From positions 19,663 through 83,662 of the forward strand of contig UBTA01000055.1 of NCBI GenBank assembly GCA_900468065.1: DNA of 64,000 nucleotides, given 5' to 3'. Origin of the DNA: Hyphomicrobiales bacterium (GTDB lineage: Bacteria > Pseudomonadota > Alphaproteobacteria > Rhizobiales > Rhizobiaceae). A program made the translations under genes and the position numbers. Positions within the stretch are counted from its first letter, which is position 1. Each line of letters starts with the position of its first letter. Positions 8,988 to 16,973 of this stretch are shown here, piece by piece. The notes below the pieces were generated by a model that had not been told where the DNA came from, made no database searches, and saw nothing but the letters and a program-made list of their open reading frames with translations.

Positions 8988-10456
8988 CCACAGCAACCAT
9001 CGTTCAGCCACGGCTTCGGCTCGAAGACCCTCATGATTGCACGGATGCAAATGACGTCCTGTGCGTGTTCGACGCCTTTTTCGACGGACTTGTACGCTTC
9101 GGAAAAGACGGTGGCTACAGTCCTGCGATCGCAGAAAGCTGGATTGTCTCTCGCGATGCGCGGGAATGGACGTTCGTGCTGCGCGAAAACCTTCACTTTC
9201 ATGACGGCAGCGTCTGCGACGCAACTGCAGTCATCCTCTCGCTGCGCCGCATGGCGCGGGCAGACAAGGGATATACGCTCGGCGCGCCAGGCGTCTGGCA
9301 TCAGTACCTTGGCGACGCGGAAATCTCTGCGCTAGATCGGAGAAGGGTCAAGATCGCGCTTAGCCACCCCATGGCTGATCTTCTCGACGTCCTCGTCTAC
9401 GGCTACATCATTGCGCCGGCGGCCCTTGAGCGCTATGAGTGCGGTGATGCGACCACTCCGATCGGAACCGGTCCCTACCGTTTTGAAACGTTTACAGACG
9501 GTCGCGAGGTCACCGGCTCACGCTTCGAAGGCTGGCATGGCGCAAGGGCGGCAAACGCGCGTATCCGTTTCCTCCTCGAGCCAGACGCAAGCCGACGACA
9601 AAACATGCTCCTTGCCGGCAATGCGCAAGCAGCAACCAGCCTTGGCTTTCAGCAATCCTGTGAACTAGACCACACCGGAGGCCATACCCGCGTCGTTTCG
9701 CTGGTGCCGGTCTCCATTATTTACCTCTTCAACAGCGCCAGCGGCCCGTTTGCCGACCCGCGTGTTCGCCGCGCGACCAACCTGGCGCTCGACCGCAACG
9801 CATTGGTCAACACGGTGGCCGGGGGTGCAGCCTGCCCGCTCCTTGGTTTCGTCAGTCCCGCCCATTTCGGCGCGGCGGATACCGCACTTGGCATGTCGCG
9901 TGATCTTGCTGAAGCAAAGCGGCTCTTGATCGATGCCGGCCATGGCGATGGCCTGGTCATCACGGTCGATTGCCCCACACGCCTGCCCGACGAAGCAGAA
10001 GCGCTGACCGCAGCGGTCGGACTCCAGCTCGGCGACATCGGTATGTCGTTCCGTGTTCATCGCCACGAAGACCGCGAGGCCTACGCCCATGATGTACGTT
10101 TGAAGAAGGTGCACGACATGTGCGTCTTCGATTCCAGTCCGCTCAGCACTTTCCGCGTGCTTGCAGAGAAGATCGATGCACGCACGCGCGGCTCCTGGTG
10201 GCTCGGCTACCACAATGGCGAGGTCGAGCAACTTATCGACGAGGGCCGTCGAACCACCAGCAACGCAGCGCGTGCCACAATTTATGCAAGCGCCTATCGT
10301 GTGTTGCAGCAGGATCCGCCATGGCTTTATCTTTACAATCCGCTACGCGTTACGGGACTGGCCGGCAACCATCCACGATGGCGCATGCGGCCGGACGCGG
10401 TCCTCGACGTGACCATGCTCCCAGATTTTGGGCAGGCGGCTGACCGCCATGATTGA
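8984..10456 (+). CDS. SBP_bac_5-like protein without a signal peptide
   Basis: A 490-residue protein of the same peptide-binding-protein family as the gene at 3469, shown by SPAIAESWIVSRDAREWTFVL, LRENLHFHDGS and TPIGTGPYRF. It begins MTTATIVQPRLRLEDPHD with no hydrophobic or twin-arginine leader. The ATG forms an ATGA overlap with the ATPase stop, so translation is coupled and there is no room for a missed signal peptide. Known relatives are periplasmic, whereas the sequence here predicts a cytoplasmic protein. It might be a cytoplasmic sensor, a substrate-delivery or storage protein, or may have lost export. Confidence is high for family and low for role. Confidence 0.85.
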   Translation: MTTATIVQPRLRLEDPHDCTDANDVLCVFDAFFDGLVRFGKDGGYSPAIAESWIVSRDAREWTFVLRENLHFHDGSVCDATAVILSLRRMARADKGYTLGAPGVWHQYLGDAEISALDRRRVKIALSHPMADLLDVLVYGYIIAPAALERYECGDATTPIGTGPYRFETFTDGREVTGSRFEGWHGARAANARIRFLLEPDASRRQNMLLAGNAQAATSLGFQQSCELDHTGGHTRVVSLVPVSIIYLFNSASGPFADPRVRRATNLALDRNALVNTVAGGAACPLLGFVSPAHFGAADTALGMSRDLAEAKRLLIDAGHGDGLVITVDCPTRLPDEAEALTAAVGLQLGDIGMSFRVHRHEDREAYAHDVRLKKVHDMCVFDSSPLSTFRVLAEKIDARTRGSWWLGYHNGEVEQLIDEGRRTTSNAARATIYASAYRVLQQDPPWLYLYNPLRVTGLAGNHPRWRMRPDAVLDVTMLPDFGQAADRHD

Positions 10457-11909
10457 CATCGACCTGCTGTTCTCCGGCGGCACGATCATCACTATGGATG
10501 ACAGACGCCGCGTTATTGACGACGGTGCGATTGCAGTGAGCGCCGACCGGATTATCGACGTCGGGCCGTGCGAACTTCTAGCCTCGCGCTATCGGGCCGG
10601 GCGCACCATAGATACAACAGGCAGGGTCCTTGTTCCGGGGCTGATCGACGTTCACGCACATGCCGGCCACGGTCTGATCAAAACGATGGGTATGGAACAG
10701 GCGGGCCACTGGGAAGAGATCGTCAATGCTGCCTATACGGTCGGGACGACACCTGAATTCTGGCATGCGGAAGCGCAGCTCGCTGCGCTGGAGCGGTTGC
10801 GTTTCGGTGTGACATGCGGCGTATCGCTGCTGGGTGGCGGCGACACGATCATGCGCACCGACGACGCGGTCTATGGGATAGCGCATTGCGAGGGCGTTGC
10901 AGCCATTGGCACGCGGTCGGTGGTCGTAGTCGGGACTACGCGCCCGCCACACCCGCGCACCTATGCGCGTTGGGACGGAGGTAAGCGCGGCGATCGGGCT
11001 GTCACGTTCGAAGACCAGTTCGCAGTTTCGCGCGAATTGCTTGCGCAGTGGCACTGCAAGGGCCGCATCCGTATCGCCCTCCTGACTCCTGTGTTGCGAG
11101 ACGAGCACGCCGCGACGCTGTCTTCAGGAGATTACGAGGCGGCCGTGCGCCAGACGCAGACTGTCCGCGCCCTGTCGCGCGAGGCCGGTGTGATCTTCAC
11201 CCAGGACGGCCATTGGCGCGGCTCGGTGCAGCGCGCCAAGGATATCGGCATGCTCGGATCGGATGCGTTGCTGTCGCACGCTATCGACCTGAGTGCCGAG
11301 GAAATCCGGATCGTCGCCGATACCGGGACACGCATTGCCCATAACCCAAGCGCGATCGCCTCTATCCTTGGCCGATGCCCGGCAGTGGAAATGCTGGAGG
11401 CCGGCGTGGTCGTCGCTCTCGGCTCCGACGCGACGGCGCCAGATCGTTCCTCCGACATGTTCCGCCACATGCAGCAGTGCATGCATTACCACCGCACATT
11501 TTTTCGCGACCCCTGCGTGCTACCACCCGGAAAGGTCCTGGAAATGGCAACGATCGATGCCGCTACAGCGCTTGGCCTCGACGGCGAGATCGGATCTCTT
11601 CAGGCCGGGAAGAAGGCCGATATTGTCATCATTGACATGGCCCGCCCGCATCTGGCGCCCTTCCAGATGCCGGCATTTCATATGGTTTATTTTGCTAATG
11701 GCAACGATGTCGACATGGTCGTGATCGATGGGGAGGTGCTGCTTGAGGGCGGACTGCCGGTCAAAGCCGACACAAACGCGATCCTGAAAGCCGCCAACCG
11801 CGAGGCCGACGCTCTCGTGACCCGCATGAACCTGAAATCCATGATTGGCCTGCCGGAAGGCTTCTTCGGCGCAGCCCGTTATCCCAACGCAACACTTAAA
11901 GCCGAATGA
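10449..11909 (+). CDS. Amidohydrolase, TRZ/ATZ and cytosine deaminase-like family
   Basis: A 486-residue metal-dependent deaminase/hydrolase. The first-strand metal motif VDVHAHAGHG is intact (near residue 65), a later histidine lies in LLSHAIDLSAEE, and AHNPSA and the metal aspartate in LGSDATAPDRSSDM are typical of ATZ/TRZ and SsnA-type enzymes. The ATG at 10449 overlaps the preceding stop and is preferred over 10428. These enzymes remove amino, chloro or alkylthio groups from nitrogen heterocycles or open related rings. Having it together with the allantoinase-like gene suggests two successive hydrolytic steps. Confidence 0.9.
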   Translation: MIDIDLLFSGGTIITMDDRRRVIDDGAIAVSADRIIDVGPCELLASRYRAGRTIDTTGRVLVPGLIDVHAHAGHGLIKTMGMEQAGHWEEIVNAAYTVGTTPEFWHAEAQLAALERLRFGVTCGVSLLGGGDTIMRTDDAVYGIAHCEGVAAIGTRSVVVVGTTRPPHPRTYARWDGGKRGDRAVTFEDQFAVSRELLAQWHCKGRIRIALLTPVLRDEHAATLSSGDYEAAVRQTQTVRALSREAGVIFTQDGHWRGSVQRAKDIGMLGSDALLSHAIDLSAEEIRIVADTGTRIAHNPSAIASILGRCPAVEMLEAGVVVALGSDATAPDRSSDMFRHMQQCMHYHRTFFRDPCVLPPGKVLEMATIDAATALGLDGEIGSLQAGKKADIVIIDMARPHLAPFQMPAFHMVYFANGNDVDMVVIDGEVLLEGGLPVKADTNAILKAANREADALVTRMNLKSMIGLPEGFFGAARYPNATLKAE

Positions 11910-12850
11910 GGACCGCCGTGACTAGACTGACCGAGGACGCAAACGGCGTCTATATCATCGCACTGACGCCCTTCACCGACACGGGCGCACTTGACCTCGA
12001 CAGTACCGATCGGATGGTCGATTTCTATCTGGAACGGGGTGCGACCGGCCTGACGGTGCTCGGTATGATGGGTGAAGCACAGAAGCTGACCATGGATGAG
12101 TCGCAGACCTACGTGCAGCGAATTTTAAAGCGCGTCAATGGACGGGTGCCAGTCATCGCGGGCGTTTCATCTTCGGGCTTCGCGCCGATGAAAGCGTTGA
12201 CCGACATGGTGATGGATGATGGGGCGGCCGGGGTCATGATTGCCCCTCCGGCAAGTCTTCGAAACGATCAGCAGATCGTCAACTACTACCAGCAGGCCGC
12301 CGATTTCCTCGGCGACGTCCCATTCGTCCTGCAAGACTTCCCGCTGGTGACGTCCGTGACAATTCCGGTGTCCGTCATTCAGGCGATCATCGACAAGGTT
12401 CCGACCTGCGTTTGCCTTAAGCACGAGGACTGGCCGGGTCTCGCCAAGATTACCGCATTGCGCAAGACCGCGAACGAGCATGGCAAGCGCCACATATCCA
12501 TCCTGTGCGGAAACGGCGGCCTGTTTCTACCGGAAGAAATGGCGCGCGGTGCTGATGGAGCCATGACCGGTTTTGCCTATCCCGAAATGATGCGGGACGT
12601 CGTGCGTCTGCAGCGCGAAGGCGATACGGGGCAGGCGCAGAACATCTTCGACGCCTATTTGCCGCTTGCACGTTACGAACAGCAGCCCGGTCTGGGTCTC
12701 GCCATTCGCAAATACGTGATGGCCAAGCGCGGCGCAATTACATCGCCCACCTTGCGCAAACCCAGTTTGACCCTGTCGCAGGACGATGTTTCCGAAATCG
12801 AACGGCTTATTGAACGACAGACGAAACGCCTGCTGGAGCTTGGACAATGA
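11906..12850 (+). CDS. Dihydrodipicolinate synthase/N-acetylneuraminate lyase family protein
   Basis: A 314-residue (beta/alpha)8-barrel class I aldolase or lyase. The Schiff-base lysine is K172 in CVCLKHEDWPG. The family loop reads VLGMMGE where GTTGE is usual, and the tyrosine region reads VLQDFP in place of the usual YN.P, so the active site differs from true DapA. Two starts are possible: ATG 11906 (ATGA overlap) or GTG 11918, which has the better ribosome binding site (GAGGA). Pathway context suggests retro-aldol cleavage or hydration of a keto-acid intermediate rather than lysine synthesis. Confidence 0.88.
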   Translation: MRTAVTRLTEDANGVYIIALTPFTDTGALDLDSTDRMVDFYLERGATGLTVLGMMGEAQKLTMDESQTYVQRILKRVNGRVPVIAGVSSSGFAPMKALTDMVMDDGAAGVMIAPPASLRNDQQIVNYYQQAADFLGDVPFVLQDFPLVTSVTIPVSVIQAIIDKVPTCVCLKHEDWPGLAKITALRKTANEHGKRHISILCGNGGLFLPEEMARGADGAMTGFAYPEMMRDVVRLQREGDTGQAQNIFDAYLPLARYEQQPGLGLAIRKYVMAKRGAITSPTLRKPSLTLSQDDVSEIERLIERQTKRLLELGQ

Positions 12851-13629
12851 ACCTTGGACTTAAGGATAAATCGGCTCTGGTGCTCGGCGCAAGCCGTGGT
12901 CTGGGCGCAGCCATCGCCTCTGGTCTTGCCGTAGAAGGCGCAACCGTTTTCGCCGCAGCACGGTCGGTGGAGAAGATCGAAGCCTGGGCCAACGCTTTAC
13001 CGCAGGGCTCTGGAGTTGTGTCACCCATCCCGCTGGACCTCGGCGTTTTGAAGAGCGTGGATGACCTTGCCGATCGCCTGCTGGCAAAGGGCGGCGTCGA
13101 CATTGTCATCAACAATACCGGCGGCCCTCCCCCCGCTTCCGCTATCGAGGCTTCGCGCGCGGACTGGCTTATCCAATTCGAGATGATGGCCGCAAACCTG
13201 TTCCACCTGACCGGCCGGCTTTTGCCCCCGATGCGGGCAAGAAGATGGGGCAGGATCATCACATTGACGTCGTCCGGCGTCGAGCAACCCATCCCAAGGC
13301 TCGCCATTTCCAACACTATCCGGTCGGCCATTGTGGGATGGTCGAAAACACTCGCCGACGAGGTTGCCGCGGATGGTGTTACCGTCAACGTCCTCTTGCC
13401 CGGCCGCATCCATACGCAACGCGTTGACGAGCTCGACGCAAATGCGGCCAAACGCTCGGAACGCAGTCCCGCAGACATTGCCGCCGCATCTGCCGCCAGC
13501 ATTCCCCTCGGCCGTTACGGGCGTCCCGACGAATTTGCCGACGTTGCCGTGTTTCTGGCGTCTGAACGTGCTTCCTATGTTACCGGGTCAAAAATCCGGG
13601 TGGATGGCGGGGCAATCCGGGGTATATAG
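12847..13629 (+). CDS. Short-chain dehydrogenase/reductase, atypical active site
   Basis: A 260-residue SDR. The cofactor motif GASRGLGAAIA (residues 14-24) and NNTGG (89-93) are present, and serines at 142-143 match the catalytic serine strand. Where YxxxK is expected the sequence is AISNTIRSAI (about 154-162), so the usual tyrosine and lysine are missing. This SN..R pattern occurs in a recognised FabG-like subgroup, so the protein may still be active with altered chemistry. The C-terminus (YVTGSKIRVDGGAIRGI) is normal. It overlaps the preceding gene by 4 bp. Confidence 0.9.
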   Translation: MNLGLKDKSALVLGASRGLGAAIASGLAVEGATVFAAARSVEKIEAWANALPQGSGVVSPIPLDLGVLKSVDDLADRLLAKGGVDIVINNTGGPPPASAIEASRADWLIQFEMMAANLFHLTGRLLPPMRARRWGRIITLTSSGVEQPIPRLAISNTIRSAIVGWSKTLADEVAADGVTVNVLLPGRIHTQRVDELDANAAKRSERSPADIAAASAASIPLGRYGRPDEFADVAVFLASERASYVTGSKIRVDGGAIRGI

Positions 13630-13705
13630 GACCGTAGCATTCCTTTGCGCCCACGCTATTTTACCTCTCTTGGTTTTGCACATCAGTGCCAGGACATCCC
13701 ACAAC

Positions 13706-14497
13706 ATGCGCGTTCCTATATTTCAAGTCGACGCCTTTACAGACAGGCGCTTTGCCGGAAACCCCGCCGCCGTCATGGTTCTCCAAAGTTACCTGGAAGA
13801 TGCGGTTTTACAGGCAATCGCAGCGGAAAACAATCTCGCTGAAACCGCCTTTCTGGTTCCTCAGTCAGGGCAGTACCATCTGCGCTGGTTCACCCCGGCC
13901 GTGGAGGTTCCCCTATGTGGCCATGCGACTTTGGCGAGTGCTGCCGTGGTAATGGAACGCCTGGAGCCAGGCCGCAACAGCGTCATCTTCGAGACGGCAA
14001 GCGGCCTCTTGGCGGTCCATCGAAAGCAAGATGGATATGTCATGGATTTTCCGTCCAGGCTTTCTGAAAATGCGACGCCGCCGTCGGGAATGGCCGAGGC
14101 CCTCGGAGCAATTCCCCTAGAAGTCTTCAGTAGCCCGTTCAATTACCTCGTCTTGTTGGAGGATGCCCGAAGCGTTCGCACGCTCACACCCGATTTCAGA
14201 GCGATCGCAGCCCTTGATCGGCCGGGTGTCATTGTGACGGCAATGGGTGATGAGGGCTATGATTTTGTGAGCCGGTACTTTGCGCCCGCTAAGGGTCTCC
14301 CAGAAGATCCCGTGACGGGCGCCGCTCATTGCATGCTTGCACCTTACTGGGCCGCGAAAACAGGAAAGTCAGCTTTTCGCGCCTATCAAGCATCCCGCCG
14401 TGGCGGCGTGGTTGTGTGTCGCGTTTTAGGTAATCGCGTGGAACTGGAAGGCCAGTGCGTCTTCTTCCTCGAAGGCCACGCAGACATTACATCGTGA
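13706..14497 (+). CDS. PhzF family isomerase/epimerase-like protein
   Basis: A 263-residue protein with the two-lobed diaminopimelate-epimerase-like fold of the PhzF family. The family start IFQVDAFTDRRFAGNPAAV, the catalytic glutamate in NLAETAF (Glu46), LCGHATLAS, and EDPVTGAAHCMLAPYW are all present. The ATG at 13706 begins the homologous region; upstream in-frame sequence overlaps the SDR gene and is not family-like. It is 76 bp after the SDR and is probably the last gene of the operon. PhzF proteins isomerise by proton transfer; the substrate is unknown. Confidence 0.9.
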   Translation: MRVPIFQVDAFTDRRFAGNPAAVMVLQSYLEDAVLQAIAAENNLAETAFLVPQSGQYHLRWFTPAVEVPLCGHATLASAAVVMERLEPGRNSVIFETASGLLAVHRKQDGYVMDFPSRLSENATPPSGMAEALGAIPLEVFSSPFNYLVLLEDARSVRTLTPDFRAIAALDRPGVIVTAMGDEGYDFVSRYFAPAKGLPEDPVTGAAHCMLAPYWAAKTGKSAFRAYQASRRGGVVVCRVLGNRVELEGQCVFFLEGHADITS

Positions 14498-14649
14498 CGC
14501 AAACGCACGAGACAACCAGGACGGGTGATGGCTTGGCCGCGATGGCACTTCCCTCATTGAATTTGCACAAGATGTTTGCGGACTTTAGATGTACCCCTTG
14601 AACCAGTTCGAACCACCGATCCGGTGTGTCTCAGCACCAAGAACAAAGT

Positions 14650-14939
14650 TTAGCTCGTTGGCAAAGTTCCCGGCCATTCCTGCGCGCCATAGAGGACGCG
14701 AAGAATACGGACCGCTGTCTCGGTAATTGCATACGCCGCGACGTACGGCTTGCCGTTAATGACCAGTCGCGGGTGCCGGTAATCTACCAGGGAAATCTAT
14801 CAACCGGCGGACGGCAACAACGATCCGCTCGTCGACCAGAATTGCCGCTGACGGATTTTCTGATTCTTTGTGCGTAAAGATGGCGTCGCGATCGGAAAAC
14901 ACGAACGCAGACCAGGTAAGCCTCACGATTTGCACTCAT
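14650..14939 (-). pseudogene. RelE/ParE-like toxin gene, broken by frameshifts
   Basis: Three reading frames must be joined to recover a toxin-like protein. It starts at an ATG at 14939 (SANREAYLV), continues in a second frame (FSDRDAIFTH ... AAILVDERIV), and ends in a third frame (HPRLVINGKPYVAAYAI ... EWPGTLPTS) with a stop at 14650. The combined product matches the RelE/ParE plasmid-stabilisation toxin pattern of ribosome-dependent RNases or gyrase poisons. It lies directly after, and overlaps, the degenerate antitoxin. With at least two frameshifts it is almost certainly non-functional. Confidence 0.7.
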
Positions 14940-15230
14940 CCGCGTTGAGACGGGCTGCCGCTCGGCGTTCAGCGAAATGCACCTAACTTCATCATCCGAG
15001 ACGTCCGGTCGAGTATCGTTCAGCGCTTCACGTGCCCTGGCACGAAACCAAGCGTCACGGCCCTCGTTGCCTGAAAGAAGCCCCAGCGGTAGCGTACCCT
15101 TGTTGGCCGTCCGGGCGAGCAAGATACGAACCGCGTCCGATACGGTCAGCCCCATGTTTCCAAGCACTGCGGAGGCACGATCTCGTACCTCGGCATCAAT
15201 AAGAGTATGTAACAGTGCATTTGCAGCCAT
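14923..15230 (-). pseudogene. RelB/DinJ-like antitoxin gene, frameshifted
   Basis: From the ATG at 15230, with GGAGATTAAT upstream as ribosome binding site, the frame reads MAANALLHTLIDAEVRDRAS and then GLTVSDAVRILLARTA, the ribbon-helix-helix of RelB/DinJ antitoxins. After DDEVR the frame breaks. A one-base shift restores the expected tail HFAERRAAARLN and a stop at 14923, overlapping the toxin start as in intact relBE loci. Unshifted, the frame runs on as a chimera into the toxin region. A single-base indel is the simplest explanation; sequencing error is the alternative. Confidence 0.72.
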
Positions 15231-15370
15231 ATTAATCTCCACCTTCATTGGGATCATAATGCAAATGAATGACAAATGTCGTGGCCTGGTCGGATGGATA
15301 GCTGATCACATCGTCCATGGTCGTCTTCGCCTTGATGAGATCCGAACCAAATGTTCACATCTGAGCACAG

Positions 15371-15394
15371 GGCGGCCGGTGGCGGAGCCGCCCA
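15371..15394. other. GC-rich inverted repeat after the anti-sigma gene
   Basis: GGGCGGC and GCCGCCC form a perfect 7-bp stem about 50 bp beyond the stop of the anti-sigma gene. No U-tract follows on either strand, so this is only a possible 3' end structure. The remaining sequence between 15231 and 15440 shows no gene. Confidence 0.35.
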
Positions 15395-15440
15395 AAGCCT
15401 GTGCCGACATGCCGATAATGGGCGGCAAAAGGTGCAACAT

Positions 15441-16145
15441 TCACCGCGGCAGCTTCGCAAACCCCTTGGCAAGGATTGGCCCTGTCGGCCGCCCCGTTGG
15501 CGACCCACCGGCCTGTTCCAGCGTGATTTCGTAGAGCTGGGCGTCCTTCGGCTGCGGCAGCGTCTGCGCATACAGGACAGCCGAATGCGATCCATCCAAC
15601 AGCCCGAGCGACATCGGCCCCATATCCCGGGACGGCAGCGTCCAGACCTGTATGGTCTTGTCCGCCGGCACCGCGAAATCGTTGAGCAGCCGGACGCTGG
15701 CTGTATCGTTGCCGAAATCCTCGACTACGGCCTGAACTTCACCGACCTCGTTGAGAAGCACCGCAATCACCAGCGGTTCCACCGTCCGCATCAGGCTGTA
15801 CGCCAGTCCTGCGGCCAGCAGCAACGATGCCGCCATGCCGGTGAGGGCCACCGCGCGCCAGCCGCTACGTCCGGTGTCGTTGTTCGCCAACTGCGGCGCT
15901 GAAACAGGCATGGCAGGCGTTGCCGGAAGGTTGGCGGTGATCTTTTCCCAGAGATCCGGCGTCACGACCGCTGGCTCGATCGCTGTATCGAGCGGCAGGA
16001 ACCGCTCTCGCGCAGACGCAATGGCGGCGGCCAGCGCGCCATTGCGTTCCATCTCGACCTCGACCGCAGTAGTGTCCGAGGGATCGAGCAGGCCAAGGAC
16101 ATAATCGTCTGCGATTGCGGGAATTTCGGTTTTCGAAAATATCAT
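15441..16145 (-). CDS. RskA-like anti-sigma factor
   Basis: A 234-residue membrane anti-sigma factor. The N-terminal cytoplasmic part begins with IPAIADDYVLGLLDPSD, typical of RskA/anti-sigma-K proteins. A transmembrane helix follows at about residues 98-119 (ALTGMAASLLLAAGLAYSLM), then a periplasmic RskA domain (residues 120-234) containing WTLPSRDMGPMSLGLL. The ATG at 16145 overlaps the sigma-factor stop (ATGA), the usual coupling for such pairs; GTG at 16154 is an alternative. It should hold the partner sigma factor inactive until an envelope signal. Confidence 0.9.
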   Translation of the reverse strand: MIFSKTEIPAIADDYVLGLLDPSDTTAVEVEMERNGALAAAIASARERFLPLDTAIEPAVVTPDLWEKITANLPATPAMPVSAPQLANNDTGRSGWRAVALTGMAASLLLAAGLAYSLMRTVEPLVIAVLLNEVGEVQAVVEDFGNDTASVRLLNDFAVPADKTIQVWTLPSRDMGPMSLGLLDGSHSAVLYAQTLPQPKDAQLYEITLEQAGGSPTGRPTGPILAKGFAKLPR

Positions 16146-16696
16146 GCCATGCACTCCCGAAGTGAGGCAAGGCCGCGGCGGATCCAGGATTTCGTCGTGC
16201 CGAGCGGAATGCGCAGCCGCCCAGCGATCTCACCGTGGCTGTAGCCGCCCACATAGGCCAACAGAATACCCTGCCGCTTCGTTTCATCCAGTGCGCCGAG
16301 GCAGTCGCGCAACCGGCTGTTGCGGTCGAGCCGGTGCCAAGTGGCCATGATCTGCTCGAGCTGGTCGGTTTCCTGAAGCGTCTCAAGCCTGTCCTCAGCC
16401 ACGAGATCCTCACGTTTTCCGTCGCGCAGCATGTTGAGCGCCCGGTTGCGGACGATCGCATAGATCCAGCCGCGCGCCGAACCGCGTTCCGGTGCATATT
16501 GGTGGGCGCACGTCCAAATCCGGATGAAGGCTTCCTGCACCACGTCCTCGGCCAAGTCCCGACGCCGCACGATACGCTCCGCCACCGCCACGAGGCGAGG
16601 TGCTTCCCGGTCGAAGATCAGCCGCAGAGATTGCCTATCACCCTTGGCGCACCCGAAAAGCGCATCCGCCAGATATGTCGACTGATCGGGAATCAA
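16142..16696 (-). CDS. ECF-type RNA polymerase sigma factor
   Basis: A 184-residue sigma-70 family ECF factor. Region 2 (LAEDVVQEAFIRIW, about residues 50-63) recognises the -10 element, and region 4 (GYSHGEIAGRLRIPLGTTKSWIRRGLASL) near the C-terminus recognises the -35. The frame stays open far upstream, but homology starts near IPDQSTYLADALFG. A TTG at 16696 with AAAGGG upstream fits the usual ECF length. It forms a translationally coupled pair with the RskA-like anti-sigma. The divergent DUF4394 gene is a plausible target. Confidence 0.87.
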   Translation of the reverse strand: MIPDQSTYLADALFGCAKGDRQSLRLIFDREAPRLVAVAERIVRRRDLAEDVVQEAFIRIWTCAHQYAPERGSARGWIYAIVRNRALNMLRDGKREDLVAEDRLETLQETDQLEQIMATWHRLDRNSRLRDCLGALDETKRQGILLAYVGGYSHGEIAGRLRIPLGTTKSWIRRGLASLRECMA

Positions 16697-16842
16697 AGTC
16701 AGGCACCCTTTCTCACGTTCGCTTCGCGCGTTCGCGAATATCCTGCATATGCAGTTGCCACAGCGGACATACTCTCGTCCAGCCTTCAAGGTTGGCCGCG
16801 TCGCAAAGACGCCGCGAAGTGAAGACCCGTGGCAACAGGCAA

Positions 16843-16891
16843 TTGGATGCAAGCCGAAGAATATTTTCAGGCGCTGCATCCAGATGCATCC
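16843..16891. promoter_or_regulatory. TGCATCC repeat cluster between the sigma factor and DUF4394 genes
   Basis: GGATGCA at 16845-16851 and TGCATCC at 16875-16881 and 16885-16891 form one inverted and two direct copies. The direct pair is spaced exactly 10 bp. The cluster lies in the 277-bp divergent intergenic region. It may be a regulator or sigma-dependent promoter element; no defined ECF consensus was recognised. Confidence 0.35.
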
Positions 16892-16973
16892 TCCCATGTG
16901 TCTTCCCATTGAGAGCGCCACAAGGCTGAAGGTCACGCCGCTTTCGACCATTTCAACACACGGGAGAACAGAC

